Below are positions 27,239 through 35,835 of a stretch of 64,000 nucleotides of DNA, piece by piece. The notes below the pieces were generated by a model. It was not told where the DNA came from. It saw nothing but the letters and a program-made list of their open reading frames with translations, and did no database searches. The stretch is from NCBI RefSeq assembly GCF_001723055.1, contig NZ_MDCR01000076.1:62001-126000 (forward strand), given 5' to 3'. Origin of the DNA: Streptomyces niveus (GTDB lineage: Bacteria > Actinomycetota > Actinomycetes > Streptomycetales > Streptomycetaceae). The number at the start of each line of letters is the position of its first letter. Position 1 is the stretch's first letter. Made by a program: the position numbers and the translations under genes.

Positions 27239-27988
27239 ATGGGCAGTCCTGAGGAAGCACGGAAGCCGGACACGCAGCGTCTCGGGCCGGTGCTGCGTCG
27301 CCGGGACCAGGTGCAGCCCGGCACGACCGACCAGCGGCTGCTGGACACCGAGGGCGACTCCGAGTGGGTGCACACCGATCCCTGGCGGGTCATGCGCATC
27401 CAGTCGGAGTTCGTGGAGGGCTTCGGCGCGCTCGCCGAACTGCCCAGCGCCATCAGCGTGTTCGGTTCGGCCCGTACGCCCGTCGACTCACCGGACTACG
27501 AGTCGGGCGTGCGGATCGGGCGCGCACTGGTCGACGCCGGCTTCGCGGTGATCACCGGCGGTGGCCCCGGCGCGATGGAAGCCGCGAACAAGGGCGCGCG
27601 GGAGGCGAAGGGCGTCTCCGTCGGACTCGGTATCGAGCTGCCCTTCGAGCAGGGGCTCAACCCGCACGTCGACATCGGCGTGAACTTCCGGTACTTCTTC
27701 GTCCGGAAGACGATGTTCGTGAAGTACGCCCAGGGCTTCGTCGTGCTGCCGGGCGGTCTCGGCACACTGGACGAGCTGTTCGAGGCGCTCACCCTCGTCC
27801 AGACCCGCAAGGTGACCCGCTTCCCCATCGTCCTCTTCGGGACGCGGTACTGGTCCGGTCTCATCGACTGGCTGCGGGACACGGTCGTGGCGCAGGGCAA
27901 GGCCTCCGAGAAGGACCTGCTGCTGTTCCACGTCACGGACGACGTGGACGAGGCGGTGGCGCTGGTGACCAAGGAGACCGGCAAGTAG
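27239..27988 (+). CDS. LOG family Rossmann protein (TIGR00730 type)
   Basis: 249 aa from ATG 27239 with GGAGGGAG upstream. The lysine decarboxylase-like / LOG fold shows AISVFGSARTP, ITGGGPGAMEAANKGA and the signature PGGLGTLDELFE with its Glu. Relatives release cytokinin bases from nucleoside monophosphates (phosphoribohydrolase), but this long actinobacterial subgroup, with an extra N-terminal 70 residues, is uncharacterised, so nucleotide hydrolysis is inference. It is downstream of dapE, the same order as dapE and Rv1205 in M. tuberculosis as I recall. Confidence 0.88.
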   Translation: MGSPEEARKPDTQRLGPVLRRRDQVQPGTTDQRLLDTEGDSEWVHTDPWRVMRIQSEFVEGFGALAELPSAISVFGSARTPVDSPDYESGVRIGRALVDAGFAVITGGGPGAMEAANKGAREAKGVSVGLGIELPFEQGLNPHVDIGVNFRYFFVRKTMFVKYAQGFVVLPGGLGTLDELFEALTLVQTRKVTRFPIVLFGTRYWSGLIDWLRDTVVAQGKASEKDLLLFHVTDDVDEAVALVTKETGK

Positions 27989-27998
27989 CCGCACCGGT

Positions 27999-28025
27999 GG
28001 CGGCATCCGTACGAAGGACGCCGCC
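27999..28025. terminator. Hairpin between convergent LOG and folP-like genes
   Basis: 10-bp stem with one mismatch (27999-28008 with 28016-28025) between the stops at 27988 and 28048. Confidence 0.55.
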
Positions 28026-28047
28026 CGGCCGTGCGGAGGAGTGCGGC

Positions 28048-28920
28048 TCAGGCCAGTCCCCGGCGGGCCACCGCCGGGGGCCGGTGCCCCGCGATGGACG
28101 CCACCATGTCCAGTACCTGCTTCGTCTCGGCCACCTCGTGCACGCGGTAGACGCGCGCCCCCAGCCACGCCGAGACGGCCGTCGTCGCGAGCGTGCCGAT
28201 CACCCGCTCCTTCACCGGCTTGTCGAGGGTCTCGCCGACGAAGTCCTTGTTGGACAGCGACACGAGCACCGGCCAGCCGGTCTCCGTCATCTCGCCCAGT
28301 CTGCGGGTCGCCTCCAGGGAATGCCGGGTGTTCTTCCCGAAGTCGTGCCCCGGATCGATCATGATCCCGTCCCTGCGCACGCCCAGCTCCACGGCCCGCT
28401 CGGCCAGCCCCAGCGTCACGCGGAGGATGTCCGCGAGCACGTCGTCGTACGCGATCCGGTGCGGCCGGGTCCGCGGCTCCGCTCCGCCCGCGTGCGTGCA
28501 GACCAGCCCCGCGCCGTACCGGGCGGCGACCTCGGCCAGCCTCGGATCCACCCCGCCCCAGGCGTCGTTGAGCACATCGGCGCCCGCCTCGCAGACGGCC
28601 TCGCCGACCTCGTGCCGCCAGGTGTCGACGCTGATCACCACGTCCGGGTGACGCCTGCGGACCTCGGCGACGAAGCCGACCGTACGGCGCGCTTCCTCGG
28701 TCGCCGTCACCTCGTCACCGGGCCCCGCCTTCACCCCGCCGATGTCGATGATCGCGGCCCCCTCGGCCACCGCCTGCTCCACCCGGTCGAGCGCGGGCCG
28801 GTCGCGGAAGGTCGCGCCCTGGTCGTAGAACGAGTCCGGGGTGCGGTTGACGATGGCCATGACCACCGGCTCGTACGCGTCGAACTCCCGCCGTCCCAGC
28901 CGCAGAGTGCCGCTGCTCAT
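28048..28920 (-). CDS. FolP2-type dihydropteroate synthase paralogue, altered active-site loops
   Basis: 290 aa from ATG 28920. It clearly has the DHPS TIM-barrel plan: MAIVNRTPDSFYDQG, AAIIDIGG, VISVDTWR, NDAWGGVDP, MIDPGHDFGK and RVHEVAETKQVLDM. Key loops differ from working DHPS. Loop 1 reads NRTPDSFYDQG rather than NVTPDSFSDGG. Loop 2 reads GGVKAGPGD where GGESTRPGA is expected. The late SRKSF motif reads SLSNKDF. The pABA-binding loops are therefore changed, as in mycobacterial FolP2, which I recall as lacking DHPS activity. It probably does not make folate. The neighbourhood (LOG, DivIVA-like, tagA, DUF3117) matches the folP2 locus. Confidence 0.88.
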   Translation of the reverse strand: MSSGTLRLGRREFDAYEPVVMAIVNRTPDSFYDQGATFRDRPALDRVEQAVAEGAAIIDIGGVKAGPGDEVTATEEARRTVGFVAEVRRRHPDVVISVDTWRHEVGEAVCEAGADVLNDAWGGVDPRLAEVAARYGAGLVCTHAGGAEPRTRPHRIAYDDVLADILRVTLGLAERAVELGVRRDGIMIDPGHDFGKNTRHSLEATRRLGEMTETGWPVLVSLSNKDFVGETLDKPVKERVIGTLATTAVSAWLGARVYRVHEVAETKQVLDMVASIAGHRPPAVARRGLA

Positions 28921-29044
28921 CCCCTGGTCACCGCCCGTTCCCGCCGTCCGTTGCGTCGCCAGCGACCTTAGCCGCCGGTCCCGGACTGTCAGTCCCGCAT
29001 GGCACCATCGGCACCGGACGTTATCCGGCCCCGGGGAGAAGCTC

Positions 29045-29395
29045 GTGTTCTTGTTCTTGCTCATCGCGATGGTCGTGGTGGTGGCCGCCGTCACCCTCGC
29101 GGTGGTCGGCGGCGGCGACCGCGAGGTGCTGCCGGAGGCGGCGCGCGAACAGCTCGTGGACCCCCTGCCGGCGACCCGCCCGGTGGGCCGCGCCGACATC
29201 GAGGCCCTGCGGCTGCCGGTCGCCCCCCGCGGCTACCGGATGGCGGACGTGGACGAGGTGCTGGCCAGGCTCGGCGCCGAGCTGGCCGAGCGCGACGCGC
29301 GGATCGCCGAGCTGGAGTCCAGCCTGGCGGGCGCCCAGGCGACGGCGGTCGCCGGGCCCGACCTCTTCAAGAACCCGGGCGAGGAGGACCAGTGA
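29045..29395 (+). CDS. Short membrane-anchored DivIVA-domain protein
   Basis: 116 aa, GTG start with GGGGAG upstream. One N-terminal membrane helix (1-20). A DivIVA-like segment, about residues 55-100, starts with GYRMADVDEVLARLGAEL and runs into a coiled coil ending in DARIAELESSL. This resembles the short DivIVA-domain protein encoded beside tagA in mycobacteria (Rv1209, as I recall). It could mark membrane curvature or septa, but that is inferred from the family. The stop overlaps the tagA ATG (TGATG). Confidence 0.82.
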   Translation: MFLFLLIAMVVVVAAVTLAVVGGGDREVLPEAAREQLVDPLPATRPVGRADIEALRLPVAPRGYRMADVDEVLARLGAELAERDARIAELESSLAGAQATAVAGPDLFKNPGEEDQ

Positions 29396-29997
29396 TGAGC
29401 GACGGCGGAGCGGTGGCGGGACCGGACGGCGAGCTGCGCTGCCCCTGGGGCCTGTCGACCGAGGACTACGTCAAGTACCACGACGAGGAGTGGGGCCGCC
29501 CCGTCCACGGCGACGACGCGCTCTTCGAGCGGCTGTGCCTGGAGGCGTTCCAGTCCGGCCTGTCCTGGATCACCATCCTGCGCCGCCGCGAGGGCTTCCG
29601 CCGGGCCTTCGCCGGCTTCCACATCCCGGCCGTCGCCGCCTTCACCGACGCGGACGCCGCCCGGCTGCTGACCGACGAGGGCATCATCCGCAACCGCGCC
29701 AAGATCGACGCCACGCTCGCCAACGCGCGCGAGCTGGCCGGCTGGTCCGCCGGCGAGCTGGACGGCCTCATCTGGTCGTACGCCCCCGACCCGGCGACGC
29801 GCCCGGTGCCGAGGACGATCGGGGACGTCGCGGCGGTCACCGACGAGTCCACCGCGCTGGCCAAGGCGCTCAAGAAGCGCGGTATCCGATTCGTCGGTCC
29901 CACGACGGCGTACGCGCTGATGCAGGCGTGCGGCCTGGTCGACGACCACCTCGCCGGGTGTCTCGTCCGGCGACAGCTCGCCGACGCGCCGGCCTGA
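29395..29997 (+). CDS. tagA: DNA-3-methyladenine glycosylase I
   Basis: 200 aa, ATG 29395 overlapping the previous stop; an in-frame GTG directly before is an alternative. HhH-GPD-fold Tag family enzyme that excises 3-methyladenine in base excision repair. The zinc ligands are visible: Cys in LRCPWG, His in VKYHDEEWG, and the late His and Cys in DDHLAGC. The base-binding block QSGLSWITILRRREGFR is conserved. It is coupled to the DivIVA-like gene, an odd pairing that is kept across actinobacteria. Confidence 0.93.
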   Translation: MSDGGAVAGPDGELRCPWGLSTEDYVKYHDEEWGRPVHGDDALFERLCLEAFQSGLSWITILRRREGFRRAFAGFHIPAVAAFTDADAARLLTDEGIIRNRAKIDATLANARELAGWSAGELDGLIWSYAPDPATRPVPRTIGDVAAVTDESTALAKALKKRGIRFVGPTTAYALMQACGLVDDHLAGCLVRRQLADAPA

Positions 29998-30035
29998 GCC
30001 GACCGGCCGGCGGGCCGGCCGACCCGGCGGCGGTG

Positions 30036-30836
30036 TCAGTGACCCACGTAGCGCGGCTTCTCCTTGTCGATGAAGGCCTGGACCGCGATCCCGTGGTCCT
30101 GCGACGCGCCCGCCCGGTTCTGGAGTTCGCCCTCCTTCTCCAGCGTCTCGGACAGCGAGTGAGCGGCGCCGTACGCCAGGGACTCCTTCAGCGCCGCGTA
30201 CGCCAGCGTGGGGCCCTGCGCGAGGGCGCGCGCGACCGCCGCCGCCTCCGCCGCGAGATCGGCCGCGGGGACCAGCTTGTTGACGATCCCCAGCTCGTGC
30301 GCCCGCTCGGCGGTGATCGAGCGCGGGAACATCAGCAGATCGGCCGCCCTGCTCTGCCCGATCAGCCGGGGCAGCGTCCACGACACGCCGGAGTCGGCGG
30401 TCAGCGCCACCCCCGCGAACGAGGTGTTGAAGGAGGCGGTGTCGGCGACGACGCGGTAGTCACACGCGAGCGCGAAGCCGAGACCCGCCCCGGCCGCGAC
30501 CCCATTCACCCCCGCGACGACCGGCTTCGGCATCTCGGTCAGGGCCCGCACGATGGGGTTGTAGTGCTCCCGCACGGTGCTCATGGTCCCGCCGCTGCCG
30601 TCGGCGGCGTCGGCCGCGAGCAGGGAGATGTGCTCCTTCAGGTCCTGCCCCACGCAGAAGGCCCGCCCGGTCGCGGTGAGAAGCACGGCCCGGACGCCCG
30701 GGTCGTCACCGGCGGTGCGCAGCGCGTCCCGCAGGGCGGCCTTCGCCGCGACGTTCAGCGCGTTCATGGCCTCGGGCCGGTTGATTGTGACGGTCGCGAG
30801 CCCGTCGCTCACCTCGTACAGCACCGTGTCGGCCAT
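30036..30836 (-). CDS. Enoyl-CoA hydratase/isomerase family protein
   Basis: 266 aa, ATG with GGAGGAG upstream. Crotonase fold with the oxyanion-hole regions GRAFCVGQDLKEH and GVNGVAAGAGLGFALACD. At the second catalytic position it reads GVALTADSGVSWTLPR, with Asp/Ser where hydratases have Glu. This fits the PaaG/isomerase-like group better than a true hydratase. The likely role is in fatty-acid or phenylacetate degradation, with the substrate unknown. It is convergent with tagA and divergent from the DUF3117 gene. Confidence 0.87.
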   Translation of the reverse strand: MADTVLYEVSDGLATVTINRPEAMNALNVAAKAALRDALRTAGDDPGVRAVLLTATGRAFCVGQDLKEHISLLAADAADGSGGTMSTVREHYNPIVRALTEMPKPVVAGVNGVAAGAGLGFALACDYRVVADTASFNTSFAGVALTADSGVSWTLPRLIGQSRAADLLMFPRSITAERAHELGIVNKLVPAADLAAEAAAVARALAQGPTLAYAALKESLAYGAAHSLSETLEKEGELQNRAGASQDHGIAVQAFIDKEKPRYVGH

Positions 30837-31160
30837 GATCGGATCTCCTCCGCGAGTCTGACTGCCTGTCCGCTGTCCTGTCCGGCCCCAGCATGGCGGA
30901 GATCACCGCAGGTCGGCATGTGACCTGCGTCAAACAATCCAGGGCCGCGGAGCCGTGAACAGCGGCGAAGTATCGCAGGCGGATCGCCGAATTGAGTCGT
31001 TTTGAGAGAGCGCGTTGCGCAAGCGATGCCGTCCGATGTTGGTCATCGGGTCCCGCCATGCGGGATAATGGCCTGGAAGCAATGTGTTCGATGCCGGTGA
31101 CACAGCGCCTGTCATGGGGCCGCCGGCTGCGATGAGCTGGTTTCAGGAAGGGGAACGAGC
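30837..31160 (+). promoter_or_regulatory. Intergenic region upstream of DUF3117 gene
   Basis: 324 bp between divergent genes. GATAAT at 31064-31069, preceded by CGG, is a good -10 for the plus strand; TTGGTC (31039-31044) or TGGTCA (31040-31045) could be the -35 at 18-19 bp. That would give a leader of about 85 nt. The rest shows no gene. Confidence 0.5.
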
Positions 31161-31328
31161 ATGGCGGCCATGAAGCCGCGGACGGGCGACGGCCCGCTCG
31201 AGGTGACCAAGGAGGGGCGGGGCATCGTCATGCGCGTTCCGCTCGAAGGCGGCGGTCGGCTGGTCGTCGAGCTGACCCCCGACGAGGCGGATGCGCTGGG
31301 TGACGCCCTGAAGAAGGTCGTCGGCTGA
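31161..31328 (+). CDS. DUF3117 small protein
   Basis: 55 aa, ATG preceded by AGGAAGGGG. The sequence begins MAAMKPRTGDGPLEVTKEG and continues with VMRVPLEGGGRLVVELTPDE, a near-invariant actinobacterial small protein (Rv1211 relative). It is a tiny beta-hairpin plus helix domain without Cys or a membrane segment. Function unknown. It sits in the same order as in mycobacteria (tagA, DUF3117, then O-methyltransferase and sigE). Confidence 0.9.
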   Translation: MAAMKPRTGDGPLEVTKEGRGIVMRVPLEGGGRLVVELTPDEADALGDALKKVVG

Positions 31329-31352
31329 CGCGGACAGAACGCGCACTCCCAC

Positions 31353-31388
31353 GCTGCCCCGCCCCGGACACCTCCGTGGCGGGGCAGC
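31353..31388. terminator. Terminator between convergent DUF3117 and methyltransferase genes
   Basis: Perfect 11-bp stem (31353-31363 with 31378-31388), 14-nt loop, exit TTCAT on the plus strand. Confidence 0.72.
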
Positions 31389-31422
31389 TTCATGCCGTCG
31401 GCCTCTCCAGGACGCCGGCCGC

Positions 31423-32088
31423 TCAGCGGCGTACGGCGCAGAGCAGCCCGTCGCCCACCGGCAGCAGCGAGGGCAGCAGCTCGTCCTGCATCTCGCGGAC
31501 CGTGCGCAGCAGCTCGCGCAGCCGCAGCACCTCGTGGGGCTGGGCCGCCGAGTCGACCGTACGGCCGTTGGCGAAGACTCCCTCGAAGCACACGAGCCCC
31601 CCTGGTCGCAGCAGGCGCAACGATTCAGCGAGATATTCCTGGGACTCCAGCCGGTCACCGTCGCAGAAGACCAGGTCGTAACCGCCGTCGGCGAGCCGGG
31701 GAAGTACGTCGAGCGCCCGGCCGGGGATGAAGCGGGCGCGATTGTTGGTGAAGCCGGCCGCGCGGAACGCCTCGCGGGCGAACTGCTGCCGCTCCGGCTC
31801 CGTGTCGACCGTGGTCAGTACGCCGTCGGGCCGCATGCCGTTCAGGAGATAGATCCCGGAGACCCCGGTACCCGTACCGATCTCCGCGACCGCCTTGGCG
31901 TCCGCCGTGGCGGCAAGCAGACGAAGCGCGGCGCCCGTGCCCGGTGACACGGAGCGGAGCCCCATGTCCCGGGCCCTGTCGCGGGCCCAGCGCAGTGCCT
32001 CGTCCTCGGCGACAAAAGCGTCGGCGAACGCCCAGCTTGTCTGCCGGTTGGCGGTAATGACCCTCTCCTGTCCCCGTAGTTGGCGCAC
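31423..32088 (-). CDS. Class I SAM-dependent O-methyltransferase
   Basis: 221 aa if started at GTG 32088. Methyltransferase_3 family (catechol/caffeoyl-CoA OMT-like): SAM-binding [16 protein letters not shown], the acidic [10 protein letters not shown] and the metal-site region YDLVFCDGD. The substrate is unknown. GTG 32088 has no ribosome site. An AGGAG at 32065-32069 is spaced 6 nt from an ATT codon at 32058 that opens the conserved [15 protein letters not shown], so translation may start there. Divergent from sigE, as Rv1220c is in M. tuberculosis (from memory). Confidence 0.87.
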   Translation of the reverse strand: MRQLRGQERVITANRQTSWAFADAFVAEDEALRWARDRARDMGLRSVSPGTGAALRLLAATADAKAVAEIGTGTGVSGIYLLNGMRPDGVLTTVDTEPERQQFAREAFRAAGFTNNRARFIPGRALDVLPRLADGGYDLVFCDGDRLESQEYLAESLRLLRPGGLVCFEGVFANGRTVDSAAQPHEVLRLRELLRTVREMQDELLPSLLPVGDGLLCAVRR

Positions 32089-32111
32089 CGGTGACTGTAT
32101 CCGCTGCGTGC

Positions 32112-32146
32112 GGGAACCCGCTGATGGGACCGGGCGTTATGAAGGC
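32112..32146 (+). promoter_or_regulatory. ECF-type autoregulatory promoter of the sigE-like gene
   Basis: GGAACC at 32113-32118, 16-bp spacer, CGTTA at 32135-32139. This matches the SigE-class consensus GGAAC(C)-N15/16-CGTT. The predicted transcription start falls about 32145-32147, on or just before GTG 32147. Confidence 0.8.
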
Positions 32147-32989
32147 GTGGGGGAACGCATGGATGAAGACCAGGGACCAGGCGCAAATTCAGGCAAAGAT
32201 TCTTATCCGGAGCTAACGGGCGAGGTGGCTATGGTAGGTGCTCCGCTGGACACCACCAGAGTCGATAGGGGAGGTGCGGCTGCGCCTGCGGATCGGGGAG
32301 GAGCGTTCAAGCGCTTTCTCAGGTCGGCCGGTGAGCCGAAATCCGTGACCAACTTCGCTGACCGTTCTCGCTCGACCGACTCCGCAGTTACGGCGACCTT
32401 CGCATCGGATGCGGAATCGCAGGCGTGGACGCCTCCCAGCTGGGAGGAGATCGTCAGCACGCACAGCGCCCGCGTGTACCGCCTGGCCTACCGTCTCACG
32501 GGCAACCAGCACGACGCCGAGGATCTGACCCAGGAAGTCTTCGTCCGGGTCTTCAGGTCGCTGTCGACGTACACCCCCGGCACGTTCGAGGGCTGGCTGC
32601 ACCGCATCACCACCAATCTGTTCCTGGACATGGTCCGCCGCAAGCAGCGGATCCGTTTCGACGCGCTCGGTGACGACGCGGCGGAGCGGCTGCCCAGCCG
32701 TGAGCCCTCACCGCAGCAGGTCTTCCACGACACCCACTTCGACGCGGACGTGCAGCAGGCGCTGGACACCCTCGCTCCCGAATTCCGGGCCGCGGTCGTC
32801 CTGTGCGACATCGAAGGACTGTCGTACGAGGAGATCGCCGCCACGCTCGGCGTGAAGCTCGGCACGGTGCGCAGCCGGATCCACCGCGGCCGTTCGCATC
32901 TGCGCAAGGCCCTCTCGCACCGTTCCCCCGAGGCCCGGGCCGAGCAGCGCACGTTCGCGAGCGTGGCCGGGGAGGGCGGACTCGCGTGA
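32147..32989 (+). CDS. sigE: ECF RNA polymerase sigma factor, SigE type
   Basis: 280 aa from GTG 32147; ATG 32159 and ATG 32231 are alternatives. Residues 1-85 are a variable extension. Sigma-70 region 2 follows ([34 protein letters not shown], then the -10-recognition block [19 protein letters not shown]). Region 4 carries the helix-turn-helix [20 protein letters not shown] and [17 protein letters not shown]. It directs RNA polymerase to envelope-stress promoters. The ECF promoter directly upstream implies self-activation. The anti-sigma gene overlaps its stop by 4 bp. The symbol follows the mycobacterial SigE neighbourhood; S. coelicolor uses the name sigE for another ECF factor. Confidence 0.9.
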   Translation: MGERMDEDQGPGANSGKDSYPELTGEVAMVGAPLDTTRVDRGGAAAPADRGGAFKRFLRSAGEPKSVTNFADRSRSTDSAVTATFASDAESQAWTPPSWEEIVSTHSARVYRLAYRLTGNQHDAEDLTQEVFVRVFRSLSTYTPGTFEGWLHRITTNLFLDMVRRKQRIRFDALGDDAAERLPSREPSPQQVFHDTHFDADVQQALDTLAPEFRAAVVLCDIEGLSYEEIAATLGVKLGTVRSRIHRGRSHLRKALSHRSPEARAEQRTFASVAGEGGLA

Positions 32990-33858
32990 GTGGCACAGGA
33001 CCGACCCCCGCGGAGCAGCACCTGGGGGACCGGCTCGCCGCCCTGGTGGACGGGGAGCTCGGTCACGACGCCCGGGAGCGTGTGCTGGCACACCTCGCGA
33101 CCTGCGCCAAGTGCAAGGCGGAGGCCGACGCCCAGCGCAGGCTGAAGAACGCGTTCGCACAGTCGGCGCCCCCGCCGCTGTCCGAGGGCTTTCTCGCCCG
33201 GCTCCAGGGACTGCCCGGCGGATCCACCGACGACGACAAGGACGGGACGCCCGGCCCGTTCGACGGCTCGGCGTTCAACAACGGTGTCTTCGGCGTCCGG
33301 AGCGACGCCTTCGGCTACCGCCCGGCGGGATCTCACGCCTCGCCCCTGCCCTCCGGCTCCGGCTCGGGGTTCAGGATCCACGAGGTGGGCCGCACGGAGG
33401 CCGAGCGCTCTCCGTGGCGCGGCCGGCGGTTCGCCTTCGCCGCGGCGAGCGCGGTGTCGTTCGCCGCGATGGCGCTGAGCGCGCTGCCCATGGGCGCCAC
33501 CGCCGACACGGCCGCCCGTGGCACGGGCGCGGGCATCACACCGCTGACCAGGGCCACCACCACGCCGCCCGGCAACGGGACGCGGAGCAGGCAGGGCGGC
33601 GAGCGCGGCGGGATTCTTCCGCAGTCGGTGAACAGCGCGCCGGTGCTCGCCCCCGGCACGATGCGGGCGCCGCTCACCCCACACCCGTTCCAGTCGGCGG
33701 TGCTGAACCACTTCCCCGCGGCGCCGTTGATACGTCCTACGGGCACGGCGTTCCAGCTCGCGGCGAACCCTGGCTCGACCGCCCCCACGGCCACGCCCGA
33801 CCCCACCCAGCTCGCCGCGCCCACGCAGCCCGGCGCGCCGCTTTCGCAGCGTCGGTGA
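32986..33858 (+). CDS. Zinc-binding anti-sigma factor (RseA-like)
   Basis: 290 aa, GTG overlapping the sigE stop (GTGA). The N-terminal ZAS domain has the Hx3Cx2C motif HLATCAKC (about residues 35-42) and an upstream His in [17 protein letters not shown] linker of about 90 residues leads to a membrane helix near 146-165 ([20 protein letters not shown]). The outer tail is Pro/Thr-rich. It should hold the sigma factor at the membrane until stress, possibly through the zinc site or regulated proteolysis. Coupled translation keeps the pair in balance. Confidence 0.88.
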   Translation: MSGTGPTPAEQHLGDRLAALVDGELGHDARERVLAHLATCAKCKAEADAQRRLKNAFAQSAPPPLSEGFLARLQGLPGGSTDDDKDGTPGPFDGSAFNNGVFGVRSDAFGYRPAGSHASPLPSGSGSGFRIHEVGRTEAERSPWRGRRFAFAAASAVSFAAMALSALPMGATADTAARGTGAGITPLTRATTTPPGNGTRSRQGGERGGILPQSVNSAPVLAPGTMRAPLTPHPFQSAVLNHFPAAPLIRPTGTAFQLAANPGSTAPTATPDPTQLAAPTQPGAPLSQRR

Positions 33859-33948
33859 CGGGGTCCCTGCGCGGACATTCGTAAACCTGGTTGAATCCCT
33901 GCACGGGTGCCCTTGTCGGGGCACGGACGAGGCAGGTGCGGGGAGAGC

Positions 33949-35709
33949 ATGGACGACGGCAAGCCCACCGGACCCAAGGCCAAGTGGTGGAGCCGCCCGG
34001 CATCGGGACGCGCGATACCGCGGGAGCCCGGCGTACCGGAGCACCGGAACACAGAGGAGACGACGGAACTGTCGCCGGTCACCGATGAAGTCCCCCCGGA
34101 CCCCGAGGACCACGTCCTCGCCCCGCCCGAGCGCGCTCCCTCGACGGTGAGCGCGCCGACCGGCCCGGGTACGGGTGCGGACACCCCGGACGGTACGGAA
34201 GCGGGCACGGCCGCACAGGGCCGTCCGCAGCCGCTGCACGAGCCCGACCCTTACAGCACACCGCCCTACGGCGGCCCGGGGCCCTGGGCGCCCGCGCCGC
34301 CCGTGCAGCGACCGGTGCCCACCCCGGCCCAGGGCACCCCCATCCCGCCGCAGCACTACACCGGGCAGCAGCCCATGCCCGAGCCCGCGGCCCAGCCACA
34401 TCCGCAGCCGCAGTCGCAGTCGACGTCCGGTTACGGCGTCCCGACGCAGGCCGCCCAGCAGCTGCCCCCGCCGCACGCGCATCAGCAGCCCCAGCCTCAT
34501 CCCCAGCACCAGCAGCCCACCCAGTGGCTCCAGTACGACCCCTGGAGCACCCCCGGGCAGCAGGGCACCCTCTCGTACCCCGACCCCGGCGAGCCCCGGA
34601 AGAAGCGCCGGGGCATCGGCCTCGTCGGCGCCCTGGCCCTCGCCCTGTGCGCCTCCCTCATCGGTGGCGGCGTCGGCGCGTACATCGAGCGCAACGGCGG
34701 CCTCACCAGCGTCGAACTGCCGCAGGCCGGCAACGACGGCGGAGGCCGCCCGGCCGACAGCGTCGCCGGGATCGCCTCCAGCGCCCTGCCGAGCGTCGTC
34801 ACCCTCCATGTCAGCGGCGGCGGCGAACAGGGCACCGGCACCGGCTTCGTCCTGGACCGCACGGGCCACATCCTGACCAACAACCATGTGGTCGACCCGG
34901 CCGGCGAGTCCGGCGACATCTCGATCACCTTCAGCGGCGGCGAGACCGCCAAGGCGAAGCTCGTCGGCAAGGACAGCGGCTACGACCTGGCGGTCGTGAA
35001 GGTCACCGGGGTCTCCGGACTCAAGCCGCTGCCGCTCGGCAATTCGGACAACGTCCAGGTCGGCGACCCCGTCGTGGCGATCGGCGCGCCCTTCGACCTC
35101 CAGAACACCGTCACGTCGGGCATCATCAGCGCCAAGGAGCGCCCGATCACGGCCGGCGGTGAGAAGGGCGACGGCAGCGACGTCAGCTACGTCGACGCCC
35201 TCCAGACCGACGCCCCGATCAACCCCGGCAACTCCGGTGGCCCGCTGGTGAATTCGAAGGCCCAGGTCATCGGCATCAACAGCGCGATCCGCGGCGCCGA
35301 CGGCGGCGGTACGCCGGACGGCGCCCAGGCCGGTTCCATCGGGCTCGGCTTCGCCATACCGATCAACCAGGGCAAGCGCGTCGCCGAAGAGCTGATCAAC
35401 ACGGGCAAGGCGTCGCACCCCGTGATCGGTGTCACGCTCGACATGGAGTACACGGGCGACGGCGCCAAGGTCGGCGCCAAGAGCGCCGACGGCGGACCGT
35501 CGGTGGAGGAAGGCGGCCCGGCCGCGAAGGCGGGCATCAGGACCGGCGACATCATCACCGAGGTGGACGGCCAGCGGGTGCACAGCGGCGAGGAGCTGAT
35601 CGTGAAGATCCGTTCCCACCGCCCAGGTGACGAACTGGAGCTGACACTGACTCGCGGAGGTAAAGAGCAGACCATGACTCTGGTCCTCGGCAGCGCGGAA
35701 GGCAGGTGA
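33949..35709 (+). CDS. htrA: HtrA/DegP-type serine protease with PDZ domain
   Basis: 586 aa from ATG 33949 with GGGAG upstream. Residues 1-215 are cytoplasmic and disordered, rich in Pro/Gln/His. A membrane helix at about 221-245 follows KKRRG. The outer trypsin-like domain has the full triad: His313 in NNHVVD, Asp346 in YDLAVVKV and Ser429 in GNSGGP. One PDZ domain covers about 480-575. It degrades or refolds damaged extracytoplasmic proteins. It follows the sigma/anti-sigma pair, as htrA does in the M. tuberculosis sigE locus, and could also process the anti-sigma factor. Confidence 0.93.
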   Translation: MDDGKPTGPKAKWWSRPASGRAIPREPGVPEHRNTEETTELSPVTDEVPPDPEDHVLAPPERAPSTVSAPTGPGTGADTPDGTEAGTAAQGRPQPLHEPDPYSTPPYGGPGPWAPAPPVQRPVPTPAQGTPIPPQHYTGQQPMPEPAAQPHPQPQSQSTSGYGVPTQAAQQLPPPHAHQQPQPHPQHQQPTQWLQYDPWSTPGQQGTLSYPDPGEPRKKRRGIGLVGALALALCASLIGGGVGAYIERNGGLTSVELPQAGNDGGGRPADSVAGIASSALPSVVTLHVSGGGEQGTGTGFVLDRTGHILTNNHVVDPAGESGDISITFSGGETAKAKLVGKDSGYDLAVVKVTGVSGLKPLPLGNSDNVQVGDPVVAIGAPFDLQNTVTSGIISAKERPITAGGEKGDGSDVSYVDALQTDAPINPGNSGGPLVNSKAQVIGINSAIRGADGGGTPDGAQAGSIGLGFAIPINQGKRVAEELINTGKASHPVIGVTLDMEYTGDGAKVGAKSADGGPSVEEGGPAAKAGIRTGDIITEVDGQRVHSGEELIVKIRSHRPGDELELTLTRGGKEQTMTLVLGSAEGR

Positions 35710-35835
35710 GTGTCGAATGAAGGTACCGTCCGGCCAGGTCCGCCGGGTACCGTGGAGCGGCCCGGGCCTCGCCCCTTCACAGGCCAGGCCGACGAGGTCT
35801 CGCCTGCGGGCACGGAGAACACAAGGAGCAGCTAG

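Noticed and set aside
24903..27551. 882-codon plus-strand open frame across the wall-hydrolase gene, dapE and LOG
   Set aside because: Covers three real genes in other frames or strands; Arg-rich shadow composition.
34079..34399. Low-complexity Gln/Pro/His run in the HtrA N-terminus as a possible insertion
   Set aside because: Same frame, same base composition and normal for actinobacterial HtrA cytoplasmic regions.
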